DNA of 37,002 nucleotides from positions 1 to 37,002 of the forward strand of contig CAAGAC010000068.1 of assembly GCA_900767695.1 (NCBI GenBank), written 5' to 3'. Source of the stretch: an uncultured Succinivibrio sp. Its GTDB lineage: Bacteria > Pseudomonadota > Gammaproteobacteria > Enterobacterales > Succinivibrionaceae. Positions within the stretch are counted from its first letter, which is position 1; the number at the start of each line of letters is the position of its first letter. Shown piece after piece: positions 1 through 8,573 of this stretch. Below the pieces are notes generated by a model that was not told the origin of the DNA, did not search any database, and was given only the letters and a program-made list of their open reading frames with translations. Position numbers and translations under genes: made by a program.

Positions 1-354
1 AAGGGCTTTGCGGTGGTTGCCGACGAGGTGCGCACCCTCGCCTCGCGCTCCTCGAAGTCAACCCAGGAGATCACGAGGATGGTCGAGGGCGTGCTCAACT
101 CGATCACGGGGCAGGTTGACAGCGTCCATGCCCAGATAACCCAGATAGCCACCGCCGCCGAGGAGCAGACCACTGCGACCTCGGAGATCTCATCGAACAT
201 GCAGCAGGTGACCGATCTTACCAAGTCGGCGAGCACGGGAGTGGCCAAGGTCTGCGGCGAGCTTGGCAAGCTCGGCGACGCGGCAGGCGAGCTCAGGACC
301 CGCCTTGCTTTCTTCAAGCTGGATGAGGGCAAGTCCAGGCCTGCCGGCGCCTGA
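1..354 (+). CDS. Methyl-accepting chemotaxis protein, 3' end only
   Basis: This is the C-terminal 117 residues of a chemoreceptor whose start lies before the window. It opens inside the conserved hairpin tip (KGFAVVADEVRTLASR), where receptors contact CheA and CheW. It then runs through the descending signalling helix, with the typical stretch AAEEQTTATSEISSNMQQV. The reading frame is open from base 1 and stops with TGA at 352-354. The protein ends in GKSRPAGA, so it has no NWETF-type pentapeptide for tethering CheR. It is closely related in sequence to the complete chemoreceptor at 1654, but many codons differ, so the two are old paralogues rather than a recent duplication. The ligand is unknown because the sensor part is missing. 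A strong hairpin follows at 374. Confidence 0.95.
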   Translation, partial: KGFAVVADEVRTLASRSSKSTQEITRMVEGVLNSITGQVDSVHAQITQIATAAEEQTTATSEISSNMQQVTDLTKSASTGVAKVCGELGKLGDAAGELRTRLAFFKLDEGKSRPAGA

Positions 355-373
355 CGCCCAAGGCCCATATCAC

Positions 374-404
374 AAGGCCGCGCCCCTCATGGAGCGCGGC
401 CTTT
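374..404 (+). terminator. Rho-independent terminator after the first chemoreceptor
   Basis: A perfect 10-bp stem (AAGGCCGCGC at 374-383, GCGCGGCCTT at 394-403) with a 10-nt loop lies 20 bases after the stop codon. The T tract is short (CTTTGCTTGT), so the terminator may be imperfect. Confidence 0.75.
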
Positions 405-452
405 GCTTGTGGCGCGTCCGCGCCGGGGGTGGATCCTGCTCCTGGCACAAGA

Positions 453-478
453 AAGGGCGGAAGCTCGCGCCCCCGCCC
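453..478 (-). terminator. Terminator of kduI (one of two near-identical copies)
   Basis: Read on the minus strand, a GGGCGG/CCGCCC stem (478-473 and 460-455) is followed by TTTCTTG, just after the kduI stop at 505. The 26 bases differ at a single position from those at 3540-3565, downstream of the next minus-strand operon. Confidence 0.65.
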
Positions 479-504
479 CCGGTGGTTACAGATATGGGAT
501 AGTG

Positions 505-1347
505 TCAGCGCATGTCCTTGATCGCGATCTCGTCCATGTCGTCGAAGGCCAGGTTCTCGCCCGCCATCGCCCAGATGAAGGTGTAGTTGCAGGTGCCGCA
601 GCCGCAGTGGATGGACCAGGACGGCCCGATGACGGCCTGCTCGTTGTGCATGATGATGTGGCGCGTCTCCTGGGGCTGGCCCATCATGTGGAAGACGCAC
701 TGGTCATCGGGGATCTCGAAGTAGAAGTAGAGCTCCATGCGGCGCTCGTGGGTGTGGCAGGGCATGGTGTTCCACACCGAGCCGGGCTTGAGCTGGGTGA
801 GTCCCATCGAGAGCTGCGAGGTCCTGAGGACGTCGGGATGGATGAACTGGTTGATGGTGCGCGCGTTGGCAGTCTCGGGAGATCCGCACGGGCGGTGGTT
901 TGCCTTGCTCATCGGGATGAAGGTGCTCTCGAAGGCCTGGTGGGCGGGCACTGAGGCGATGTAGAACTTGGCAGGCTTCCTAGGATCGATGCTCTCGAAG
1001 AACACATCTTTTGTGCCCTTGGTGAGGTAGAGGCAGTCCTCGAAGCCCATGTCGTAGGTTTTGCCGCCTGCGGTGATCCTGCCCGGGCCGCCCACGTTGA
1101 AGATCCCGGCCTCGCGGCGCTCGAGGATGTACTTGGTGCCGAAGCTGTGCCAGACGTCGATGCCGTCCTCGAGGCTCACCTTGCGCTCGACCGGCATCAC
1201 GCCGATTGCGCACATGCGGTCAACGTGCGAGTAGGTGATGCGCACCTTGTCCTTTTCAAAAAGCTTCTCGATGAGGAACTCGCGGCGCATCTGCTCGGTG
1301 GTGTAGGTGTGGAAGTCCGCGGGATTGCAGGAATAGCGGGTATCCAT
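505..1347 (-). CDS. kduI: 5-dehydro-4-deoxy-D-glucuronate isomerase (KduI)
   Basis: KduI interconverts 5-keto-4-deoxyuronate and 3-deoxy-D-glycero-2,5-hexodiulosonate in the cytoplasmic breakdown of unsaturated uronates from pectin or glycosaminoglycans. The 280 residues match the usual length of about 278. The cupin metal site is visible as PCHTHERRMELYFYF, giving H198, H200 and E205, with a later H247 in SWSIHCGCG. These are the expected zinc ligands of the family. The ATG start is preceded by a GGAG at a slightly long spacing. The gene stands alone between two chemoreceptor genes. No other uronate gene (kduD, kdgK, kdgA, lyase) is in the window, so it must depend on genes elsewhere. Identification is secure. 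Confidence 0.96.
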   Translation of the reverse strand: MDTRYSCNPADFHTYTTEQMRREFLIEKLFEKDKVRITYSHVDRMCAIGVMPVERKVSLEDGIDVWHSFGTKYILERREAGIFNVGGPGRITAGGKTYDMGFEDCLYLTKGTKDVFFESIDPRKPAKFYIASVPAHQAFESTFIPMSKANHRPCGSPETANARTINQFIHPDVLRTSQLSMGLTQLKPGSVWNTMPCHTHERRMELYFYFEIPDDQCVFHMMGQPQETRHIIMHNEQAVIGPSWSIHCGCGTCNYTFIWAMAGENLAFDDMDEIAIKDMR

Positions 1348-1653
1348 GAAAACGTTTGCTCCAATTTGCAGTATTTGCGCTAATCATAGTCCAGCCGCAG
1401 GGTGCAAATCCTGCGCCATGCCTCAATTTGCCAAGACTGTCCCGGGCAAGCTACCGCAAACCTTTGCCAAAACTTGTACGTCATCTGGCCACTCTGTGAC
1501 AGGACAGGCATTTTTTGGAGGGATCCGATCCTATCTTTCCACAATACGGGCGAATAGTCCCGCAGGCTGTAAACTAGAGCGCCACAAGGCGCCGCTCCGG
1601 CCGGCCCCGACGGGGCTTTCAAGAACAATCAAGCAAGCATAAGGAAAAACATA
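1348..1653. promoter_or_regulatory. Divergent intergenic region between kduI and the chemoreceptor
   Basis: This 306-base region must hold both promoters. On the minus strand TATGAT (1388-1383) could be the kduI -10, but no good -35 sits at the right distance. An 11-base direct repeat, TTTGCCAARAC, occurs at 1427-1437 and 1463-1473 and could be a regulator site. A small GCCCC/GGGGC hairpin (1604-1616) lies in the chemoreceptor leader. No clear sigma-28 promoter was found. These are weak signals. Confidence 0.35.
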
Positions 1654-3285
1654 ATGGCATTTGCAAAGGGCCTTGGGCCTGCGCGCGCGCTGAGCGTGCA
1701 GGCAAGGATGCTTTTGGCCTTCCTCGCGGTGATCGCCTTCGCGCTCATCGCGGCGGGAACGGGGATCTTCATAATGTCGGGCAGCAAGTCGGTCGCGGTG
1801 CGCGCCGACTACACCCTGGGCACCGAGTACAAGGCCTTCATGACCGCGCTCGAGGACGTCCAGAAGTTCCGCTCCTACGCATTCAACTTCAGCGCCAATC
1901 TTGGCGCCTACACCCCCGAGGCAAAGCAGGGCATCGAGGACACCATGACCGCCCTGGGCAAGGATGTCGAGAGGTTCAAGTCGATCTTCGGGGAGAGGAA
2001 GGAGGTCGTGGAGATCGAGGAGTCGATCTCGGGGTTCATCGAGAACTACAACACCTACATGGCCCCGGTTCTTGACCGCAAGAACGCCATCGGCGCCCGC
2101 GAGGGCTACAGCAAGAAGGTCTTCCCGGCCATTGGCGAGGCCGAGCACAAGATCAACGGAGGGATCCGCGACCGCCTCACGAGCGTGCAGGAGAGCATCG
2201 ACACGCTAAAGAGCAGCAAGCCCATAATCATCGAGTGCGTCGCCGCGCTTCTAGCCGTTGTCGCGGGCGTCGCCGTCGCGGTGCTGCTATCCCGCTCTAT
2301 GGTATCCGTGCTGCGCCAGGCGATGAAGTTCACCGCCGCGCTCTCAAAGGGCGATCTCTCGCAGCCGGTCTCCTCCTCGCGCGGCGACGAGTTTGGCAAT
2401 CTGATCCGCTCGCTTGAGTCGATGAGGCAGGGATTGCGCGAGTCCATCGGCACCGTGCAGAAGGCTGCAGGCGACATCGGCGCGAGCATGGACAGCATCA
2501 GCTCTGCCTGCAGCGACATGAGCGCTGGCGCCGCGGACAGCCAGAACCGCGCTAGCACAGTCGCGGCGGCTGCCGACGAGATGGTCTCCACGACCCAGGA
2601 CATCGCAAAGAACTGCGAGCAGGCAGCCGCGACCGCCAATGACGCGGCCACGGTCACCCAGCAGGGCGTTGACAAGGTCAATGAGGCCATAGGCTGGATC
2701 AGGACGCAGGTGTCGAAGTCCAACGATGACGCCGGCCAGGTGCGCAAGCTCGTCGATCAGGTGCAGAACGTCAGCTCCATTGTTGAGACCATCGACGAGA
2801 TAGCAAACCAGACCAACCTGCTGGCGCTCAACGCAGCCATCGAGGCCGCCCGCGCCGGCGAGGCCGGCAAGGGCTTCGCGGTCGTCGCCGACGAGGTCCG
2901 CGCGCTTGCCTCGCGCACCACCAAGTCCACCCAGGAGATCACCAAGATGGTCTCGCAGATCCAGCAGGACGCCCAGGATGCCAACAGCGCGATGCTCGGC
3001 TCGGTCGAGAACATGGGCAAGCTCGCCGCAGTCTCAGGCGAGGTCGAGACGATCCTCCACGGGATCATCGGCAAGGTATCGGACGTCAACTCCCAGATCT
3101 CGCAGATAGCGACCGCCGCCGAGGAGCAGACCACGGCGACCTCCGAGATCTCCTCGAACATCCAGGGGATCAATCAGAGCTCGGCCGCGCTCACCAGCCA
3201 GACCGGCACGGTCAGCAACGACGTGCAGAAGTCGAACGGCGAGCTGCACGAGCTTGCCGGCATCGTGGGCAGGTTCAAGTTCTGA
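1654..3285 (+). CDS. Methyl-accepting chemotaxis protein, complete
   Basis: This inner-membrane chemoreceptor of 543 residues signals to CheA/CheW. A first membrane segment spans about residues 19-41, followed by a periplasmic region of about 145 residues that looks all-helical (four-helix-bundle type). A second membrane segment lies at about 191-213, then a HAMP domain at about 214-268. The long cytoplasmic coiled coil carries the hairpin tip at about 380-419 (DEIANQTNLLALNAAIEAAR then GKGFAVVADEVRALASR). There is no C-terminal pentapeptide. The start has an AAGGA ribosome site. It is a single-gene unit with its own terminator at 3316. The ligand cannot be read from the sequence. The sugar-binding proteins in this window could in principle present ligands to it, but that is only a guess. 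Confidence 0.95.
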   Translation: MAFAKGLGPARALSVQARMLLAFLAVIAFALIAAGTGIFIMSGSKSVAVRADYTLGTEYKAFMTALEDVQKFRSYAFNFSANLGAYTPEAKQGIEDTMTALGKDVERFKSIFGERKEVVEIEESISGFIENYNTYMAPVLDRKNAIGAREGYSKKVFPAIGEAEHKINGGIRDRLTSVQESIDTLKSSKPIIIECVAALLAVVAGVAVAVLLSRSMVSVLRQAMKFTAALSKGDLSQPVSSSRGDEFGNLIRSLESMRQGLRESIGTVQKAAGDIGASMDSISSACSDMSAGAADSQNRASTVAAAADEMVSTTQDIAKNCEQAAATANDAATVTQQGVDKVNEAIGWIRTQVSKSNDDAGQVRKLVDQVQNVSSIVETIDEIANQTNLLALNAAIEAARAGEAGKGFAVVADEVRALASRTTKSTQEITKMVSQIQQDAQDANSAMLGSVENMGKLAAVSGEVETILHGIIGKVSDVNSQISQIATAAEEQTTATSEISSNIQGINQSSAALTSQTGTVSNDVQKSNGELHELAGIVGRFKF

Positions 3286-3315
3286 CGCTGCCCTCTCAGG
3301 AACCATGAAATGACG

Positions 3316-3350
3316 AGGCCGCCGCCTCCTCGCGGGGACGGCGGCCTTTC
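3316..3350 (+). terminator. Rho-independent terminator after the chemoreceptor
   Basis: A perfect 9-bp stem (AGGCCGCCG at 3316-3324 with CGGCGGCCT at 3339-3347) is followed by TTTCTG, 31 bases after the stop. The rest of the 3286-3588 interval shows no coding sequence. Confidence 0.8.
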
Positions 3351-3539
3351 TGTGTCCGCGCAAAGCTCCGGACGCGCCGATGGTCGCCTGAGATAAGCCT
3401 TGGAGGGATGGGGCCATGCGCTCTGGCAGGCTCTCCTCCCCACCACTCCCCAGGCGCGCTTCAATGAGGGACAGCCTCCTGGCGGGCGCCAGCGGTGGAC
3501 GGCGTGCCGTGGCCCCGAGAGCGTGAAAGGGCAAACTAA

Positions 3540-3589
3540 AAGGGCGGAGGCTCGCGCCCCCGCCCTTCATTCAAGGCTCAATAGAGCCT
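3540..3589 (-). terminator. Double hairpin ending the por operon
   Basis: On the minus strand a short AGGCTC/GAGCCT stem with a 4-base loop (3589-3574) starts at the stop codon of the last por-operon gene. It is followed by an 8-bp AAGGGCGG/CCGCCCTT stem (3567-3560 with 3547-3540) and TTTTAG. The second hairpin is the twin of the kduI terminator at 453-478. Confidence 0.7.
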
Positions 3590-5229
3590 CAGATCTTCTC
3601 CGGGACCATCGCTATGTGGCCGCAAGGGCACTCCTGCGCGCAGATGCCGCAGCCCTTGCAGTAGTCATAGTTGAACTCGTAGCCCTTGCCCGGGCCGAGC
3701 TTGATGATCGCGCTGTCAGGGCAGACGCCGTAGCAGTTGTCGCACTCCATGCAGTTGCCGCAGGAGAGGCAGCGCCTCGCCTCGAAGATAGCGTTCTCCT
3801 CGGTCAGGCCATGCTGCACCTCGTCGAAGGTGCTGGCGCGGCGGGCAGCCTCCAGCTCGGGACGCACGGTCTTCGGAGCCTCGGAGTAGTACCAGGGGTG
3901 CATGTCCTCGAACTTCGCATCCTCGTGCTTGGGCATCTTCTTGTAGACGGTGCCCTTGAGGTAGGCGTTGACCGCGCGGGCGGCGTTCTTGCCCATGCCG
4001 ATGGCGTGGGTCACGGTCCTGTCGCGGGTGGCGCAGTCGCCTGCCGCGAAGATCCCCTTGACGGAGGTCTCGAGGGTGGCCGGATCAACGATCAGCGAGT
4101 CCTTCTCGAACTTGAGGTCCTTGAGCTTCTGGATCGCGGTCTGGTCGACGTTCTGGCCAAGGGCCAGCACGACGGCGTCGGCAGGCAGCTCCTCGAACTC
4201 GCCGGTAGGCTGAGGATAGCCGTTCTCGTCGAGGGCCATCTTCTCGATCTTCAGCTTGTCCTTCTCGGCGCCATTGATGGTGGACAGCCACTTGACCTGC
4301 ACGCCCTCGGCCTCGGCCGCGGACATCTCCTCCTCGGAGGCCCTCATCTTGTCGCGGTTGCGGCGGTAGACGATGATGGGCTCGGCGCCGAAGCGGCGCA
4401 GCGAGCGGGCCACGTCGACAGCGGTGTTGCCGCCGCCGTAGACGGCGACCCTGCGGGCGACCTTGATCTCGGGATCAAGCTTGCCGTCTGTCTCGATCTC
4501 GCCTAGCACCTTCAGGGCGTTGAGGATGTGGTTGGTGTCGCCGCCCGGGATGTCGGTGTTCTGGGAAATCCCAGCACCCAGGCCCAGGATCACGGCATCG
4601 TACTTGCCCTTGGCCTTCTCGGCCTCGATGTCCTCGACCTTGCGGCCGCACTCGATGGTGACGCCCATGTCGGTGATGCGCTTAATCTCGGCGTCAAGCA
4701 CGTCGCGGGGCAGGCGGTAGGTCGGGATGCCGTAGCGCATCATGCCGCCGGCTTCCTTGCCCTGCTCGACAACGTGGACGGTGTGGCCAAACCTGCGCAG
4801 GTGGTAGGCGGCGGAGAGGCCTGCAGGGCCGGCGCCGATGATCAGGACCTTCTTGCCAGACTCCCTGGTCGGGCGCTTGAAGGCGAGCTTGTGCTCGAGG
4901 GCGTAGTCGCCCAGGAAGCGCTCGACCGAGTTGATGCCGACCGACTCGTCGAGGAGCCCGCGGTTGCACTTGCCCTCGCAGGTGTGGTAGCAGACGCGGC
5001 CCATGCAGGCGGGGAACGGGTTCTCCTCGGTGAGGATGCGCCATGCCTGCTCATAGTCGCCCTGGGCGGCGTAGTACAGCCACTGCTGGATGTTCTCGCC
5101 GGCCGGGCACTGCTTGTTGCAGGGCGGAAGCTTGAAGACGTTGACCGGACGCAGCGTGCGCCAGGATCCGGTGTGGTTCTCAAGTGAGGTCGCCGGATCA
5201 AGGGTCACGGCGAAAGCTTTCTTCAACAT
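3589..5229 (-). CDS. GltD-like FAD/NAD(P)H oxidoreductase with C-terminal ferredoxin domain, por-associated
   Basis: This is a 546-residue flavoprotein of the glutamate synthase small-chain family. An N-terminal cysteine domain (C37, C41, C75, C80, C84, C88) resembles the Fe-S domain of GltD. An FAD-binding Rossmann motif IIGAGPAG sits at 130-137. A second nucleotide motif VYGGGNTAVD at 263-272 is followed by VYRRNRDKM, basic as in NADPH-using relatives. The flavin motif GIFAAGDCA lies at 392-400. An added C-terminal part carries two [4Fe-4S] clusters (cysteines 487-503 and 524-536). It is the last gene of the por operon, 18 bases after porB, with a good AGGAG site. The ferredoxin domain could replace the missing PorD subunit and the flavin part could pass electrons to NAD(P)+. 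That electron route is inference. The domain reading is firm. Confidence 0.85.
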   Translation of the reverse strand: MLKKAFAVTLDPATSLENHTGSWRTLRPVNVFKLPPCNKQCPAGENIQQWLYYAAQGDYEQAWRILTEENPFPACMGRVCYHTCEGKCNRGLLDESVGINSVERFLGDYALEHKLAFKRPTRESGKKVLIIGAGPAGLSAAYHLRRFGHTVHVVEQGKEAGGMMRYGIPTYRLPRDVLDAEIKRITDMGVTIECGRKVEDIEAEKAKGKYDAVILGLGAGISQNTDIPGGDTNHILNALKVLGEIETDGKLDPEIKVARRVAVYGGGNTAVDVARSLRRFGAEPIIVYRRNRDKMRASEEEMSAAEAEGVQVKWLSTINGAEKDKLKIEKMALDENGYPQPTGEFEELPADAVVLALGQNVDQTAIQKLKDLKFEKDSLIVDPATLETSVKGIFAAGDCATRDRTVTHAIGMGKNAARAVNAYLKGTVYKKMPKHEDAKFEDMHPWYYSEAPKTVRPELEAARRASTFDEVQHGLTEENAIFEARRCLSCGNCMECDNCYGVCPDSAIIKLGPGKGYEFNYDYCKGCGICAQECPCGHIAMVPEKI

Positions 5230-5247
5230 ATGTATCTCGCTCCTCTC

Positions 5248-6312
5248 TTAGATTGCCTGGCTGCGCTCGTACGCCTGGATGGCGGTCGGGTTGAGCTCGG
5301 GCTGATCGTCGCCGAGCAGGCCGAAGTCTTTGATGTTCTGGTCGCACATGGCCTGGAGGCGCGCGACGGTGTTCGGATCGGCGTTCTTCTTGAGCAGATG
5401 CGCGTAGCGCTTCTGGATCTTGAGGTAGTTGGTGACCGGCTGCTTGGCGCGGATCTTGCGGACGGAGGTGACCTTGCCGTACTCGGCCTCGAAGACCGGG
5501 TAGAAGCCGGTTTCCATCGCAAGGCGCGCGGCGGTGACGGTCAGTCCGGAGGACTTGAGGCCCCAGCCGAGAGGGCAGGGCACCAGGATCTGGATGTAGC
5601 GCGCGCCGTGGTAGCTCATGGCCTTGGTCACCTTCTGCTCGAGGTCGCGGAGATCTGCGACGGTGGCGGTGGCGACGTAGGGAATGCCGTGGGCCATGGC
5701 GATCAGCGGAACGTTCTTGCCCTTGCCCCAGTCCGCGCCCGGCTTGTCGCCCACCGGCATGGTGGTCGCGGTGCGGGCCGAGGGAGGGGTGGCGGAGGAG
5801 CGCTGCACGCCGGTGTTCATGTACGCCTCGTTGTCGTAGCAGATGTACAGCACGTCGTCGTTGCGGTCGAACATGCCGGAGAGGCAGCCCATGCCGATGT
5901 CGGTGGTGCCGCCGTCGCCGCCCTGCGCAATCACGCGGGGAACGACGGAATCGCCGTTCTTCTGGGCGCGGATTTTCGCGGCGGACGCGAGGCCCGAGCC
6001 GACAGCCGCGGCGTTGCCGAACAGCGAGTGCATCCAGGGCAGGCGCCAGGCCGACTCCGGATACGGGGTGGAGAACACCTCGAGGCAGCCGGTGGCGTTG
6101 ACGACCATCAGCTGGCCGCCGGTGGCGCGCATCGCGGCGTCAATGGCATAGCGGGCGCCGAGCGCCTCGCCGCAGCCCTGGCAGGCGCGGTGGCCGGAGA
6201 TCAGGGAGTTGGGGCGGTCGACGGAGGCCTGGATGGTGCGCATCGAGGGGTTGAGCAGACGATTGCCAACGGTGTTGGAGCCGGTCTGATAGAACTTGAT
6301 CTTTTCTAGCAT
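5248..6312 (-). CDS. porB: Pyruvate-type 2-oxoacid:ferredoxin oxidoreductase, beta subunit
   Basis: This is the thiamine-diphosphate subunit of the Por complex, which decarboxylates pyruvate to acetyl-CoA with release of low-potential electrons. The TPP/Mg motif GGDGGTTDIG followed by NEAYMNTG is present. The cysteines expected to hold its [4Fe-4S] cluster are C44, C47 (ACQGCGEA), C76 and C246. I start it at the ATG at 6312 (354 residues) because AGGAGA lies about 8 bases upstream. A longer reading from a GTG at 6330 adds six residues but has no ribosome site and begins 3 bases after the porA stop. It follows porA directly, so the two are translationally linked. 2-Oxoisovalerate is a possible alternative substrate. 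Confidence 0.92.
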   Translation of the reverse strand: MLEKIKFYQTGSNTVGNRLLNPSMRTIQASVDRPNSLISGHRACQGCGEALGARYAIDAAMRATGGQLMVVNATGCLEVFSTPYPESAWRLPWMHSLFGNAAAVGSGLASAAKIRAQKNGDSVVPRVIAQGGDGGTTDIGMGCLSGMFDRNDDVLYICYDNEAYMNTGVQRSSATPPSARTATTMPVGDKPGADWGKGKNVPLIAMAHGIPYVATATVADLRDLEQKVTKAMSYHGARYIQILVPCPLGWGLKSSGLTVTAARLAMETGFYPVFEAEYGKVTSVRKIRAKQPVTNYLKIQKRYAHLLKKNADPNTVARLQAMCDQNIKDFGLLGDDQPELNPTAIQAYERSQAI

Positions 6313-6333
6313 TTGAAATTCTCCTGACACGCG

Positions 6334-7575
6334 TTACTTCACGGAAGCGTGGAGCTGGGAGTCCGAAAGCGGGCCCTCGGGGAAGGTCACGCCCTCGCCG
6401 TCCTTGGTGTAGCTGTTGAGGACGTTGCTGTTGACGTCGAACCAGGTCACCTCGTCCTTGAACTTCCCCTCGAAGGAAGCCTTGACGATGCCGTTGATGG
6501 TGGTGCCGAAGATCGCGCGGCCGCCGAGGCCTGCAATCGCGGTCTTGACGTCGCAGCCGGTGCCTTCCATCGCGCGCTTGACCTCCGGGCAGATGATGCC
6601 GCGGGCGCCGAAGGAGAATGCCCTCTCGACGCAGACGACCTTCTTGCAGTCGCCGATGGCCTTGCGCATCGCCTCGTACGGGAACGGGCGGAAGGACTTC
6701 AGGGAGATGATGCCGACCTTGACGCCCTTGTCGCGCAGGCGGTCGACCTCGTCCTTTGCGGTGCCGACGGTCGAGCCCATGATCACGAGCTTGAGCTCGG
6801 CGTCATCGCAGCGGTAGCAGTCGAGCAGGCCGCCGGAGTGGTGGCCGGTGATCTTGCGGTACTCCTCGGTGACGTCCTCGATGACCTTGAGGGCCTTGGC
6901 CATCTTGCGCTGCTGGAGGAAGCGGACCTCGGTGAATGCCTCGGGGCCGACCATCGAGCCGATGGAGATGGGCTCCTTGGGGGTGAGGTACTCGCGGGGC
7001 TCGTACTCGGGCAGGAAGGAGTCGACCTGCTCCTGGGTCGGGAGCTCGAGGCGCTCGAAGGCGTGGGTCAGCACGAAGCCGTCCATGCAGACCATGACCG
7101 GGAGGCCGACGGTCTCGGCGATCTTGAAGGCCATGATGTGGGTGTCCAGGGCGTCCTGGTTGGACTCGCAGAACAGCTGCAGCCAGCCGGAGTCGCGCTG
7201 CGACAGGGAGTCGGAGTGGTCGTTCCAGATGTTGATCGGGCCGCCGATTGCGCGGGAGGCGACGGTCATCACGATGGGCAGGCCCAGGCCGGCGGCGTTG
7301 TAGACGCCCTCGGTCATGAACAGCAGGCCCTGGGAGGCGGTCGCGGTGTAGGTGCGGGCGCCGCCGGCGGACGAGCCGATCGACACGGAGATGGCGGCGA
7401 ACTCGGACTCGACGTTGAGGTAGTCGCAGTTCTTGAGGGCGCCGGACTTGACGAACTTGCCCAGGTTCTCGACGATGTGGGTCTGCGGGCTGATCGGGTA
7501 GGCGCAAACAATGCCGGGACGGCAGAGGGCAACAGCCTTCGCCACGCCTAAGGATCCTTCAATCTGCTCAGTCAT
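6334..7575 (-). CDS. porA: Pyruvate-type 2-oxoacid:ferredoxin oxidoreductase, alpha subunit
   Basis: This 413-residue alpha subunit carries domains I and II of the multi-subunit pyruvate oxidoreductase. The N-terminal substrate motif AYPISPQTHIVENL is close to the PorA form. Typical pyrimidine-binding sequence follows (NVESEFAAISVSIGSSAGGA, then TATASQGLLFMTEGVY). The C-terminal part has the VKVGIISLKSFRPFP and VVCVERAFSFGARG stretches of the transketolase C-terminal domain. The start codon overlaps the stop of the gamma gene by one base (TAATG), and GGAAGG lies 6 bases upstream. With gamma, beta and the GltD-like protein this forms one transcription unit. Pyruvate is the most likely substrate by motif, but this was not proven. 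Confidence 0.94.
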   Translation of the reverse strand: MTEQIEGSLGVAKAVALCRPGIVCAYPISPQTHIVENLGKFVKSGALKNCDYLNVESEFAAISVSIGSSAGGARTYTATASQGLLFMTEGVYNAAGLGLPIVMTVASRAIGGPINIWNDHSDSLSQRDSGWLQLFCESNQDALDTHIMAFKIAETVGLPVMVCMDGFVLTHAFERLELPTQEQVDSFLPEYEPREYLTPKEPISIGSMVGPEAFTEVRFLQQRKMAKALKVIEDVTEEYRKITGHHSGGLLDCYRCDDAELKLVIMGSTVGTAKDEVDRLRDKGVKVGIISLKSFRPFPYEAMRKAIGDCKKVVCVERAFSFGARGIICPEVKRAMEGTGCDVKTAIAGLGGRAIFGTTINGIVKASFEGKFKDEVTWFDVNSNVLNSYTKDGEGVTFPEGPLSDSQLHASVK

Positions 7576-8147
7576 TATTTGCCTTCCTTCATTTTGTCCT
7601 TGAGGTAGTTGTATGCGAGCGCGGCGGCTTCGGCGTTGGCGTCGCCGACCTTGCCCGGGTAGCGGGTCTGGAAGGACTTCTGCACAGACTCGAGCTTGAG
7701 CACGTCGGTCGCGGCGGCGAGCGATGCCAGCATCGGCGCGCCCGGCTTGTTCATCTTCATGGCCTTGATTGCGAAATCAGTGGCCGGAACGGTGAGCACG
7801 TGCCCCTTGGGGAGCTTCCTGCACAGCTCGGGAACGACGTCCTCGGGCTTCTCGGCGGTGTTGATGATCGCGTAGCCTTTCGGGCTCAGGCCGCCGAACA
7901 CGTCGACGACGCCCAGCAGGGTGCGGTCCTGGACCAGGACGACATCCGGCTCCTGAATAGGCTCGTGCGTGCGCACTTCCTTGTCGTCAATCCTCGCGTA
8001 AGCGACGACCGGAGCGCCGGTGCGCTCTGAACCGAAGCTCGGGAAGGCCTGTGCAAAGTGGCCTTCCAGGAATGCTGAAAGCGACAGCATCTCTGCCGTT
8101 GTCACAGCGCCCTGGCCTCCGCGGCCGTGTAATCTGATTTGAAGCAA
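7575..8147 (-). CDS. porG: Pyruvate-type 2-oxoacid:ferredoxin oxidoreductase, gamma subunit
   Basis: This 190-residue gamma subunit is the first gene of the por operon. It has the classic N-terminal motif RLHGRGGQGAVTTAEML and the FGSERTGAPVVAYARI segment of the family. The start is a TTG at 8147 with a good GAGGAG site 6 bases before it. No ATG is available near the conserved N-terminus, so the TTG is probably real and may hold translation down. In archaeal and bacterial Por enzymes a small ferredoxin subunit (PorD) is usually encoded next to this gene. Here none is present, and its place seems to be taken by the C-terminal domain of the GltD-like protein. Confidence 0.93.
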   Translation of the reverse strand: MLQIRLHGRGGQGAVTTAEMLSLSAFLEGHFAQAFPSFGSERTGAPVVAYARIDDKEVRTHEPIQEPDVVLVQDRTLLGVVDVFGGLSPKGYAIINTAEKPEDVVPELCRKLPKGHVLTVPATDFAIKAMKMNKPGAPMLASLAAATDVLKLESVQKSFQTRYPGKVGDANAEAAALAYNYLKDKMKEGK

Positions 8148-8573
8148 AGTAAGCTCCTCTCGTTTGCAAGTGTTTCTGGCGCGGCCCCTACCCGGGAGCC
8201 GTTCGCTGTGATTTTAAAAGGGGAAATGAAAATCACAAATGAAAATGAAAATTTTGGAAGCACTTTACAACCCTGCCTGAATCGCATGTTTTGCGCGCAT
8301 ACTAATCTGTTTTTATTAAATAAAACCTAAGATCCGCAAGCTTTGGCAGGGTTTTGCAAATTTTCAAAAGAAAATTTTTGAGCTATTTTTCACTCGCATC
8401 AAATAAATAGACGCGACCGAAAAATAGAAAATGATTTGGCTACAGATGAGGAAAAAATGCAGTTTTGCTAGGCTAACTCACTTTTCCAAATGATGAATGG
8501 TGTCAAACTTTTGGGCATGGAGTAGAATTATTAAAGTTAGTTTATTAAGACGATAAATTAAGCGAGGCGAAAT
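8148..8573. promoter_or_regulatory. AT-rich divergent control region between por operon and ROK regulator
   Basis: This 426-base region is much richer in A and T than its neighbours and must contain promoters for both directions. It holds a 9-bp inverted repeat, CTATTTTTC at 8383-8391 and GAAAAATAG at 8419-8427, and a repeated GAAAATGAAAAT-like stretch around 8222-8255. A TAGAAT at about 8524 could be a -10 for the regulator. No gene was found in it. Confidence 0.45.

Noticed and set aside
1..3285. Recent tandem duplication of the two chemoreceptor genes
   Set aside because: The shared protein region differs at many synonymous and some non-synonymous positions, and the C-termini are unlike each other.
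3400..4506. Long plus-strand frame opposite the GltD-like gene, and similar ones at 5230-6309 and 6349-7551
   Set aside because: They are mirror images of strongly conserved minus-strand genes. High third-position GC opens the antisense frame, and the translations are low-complexity and unlike any family.
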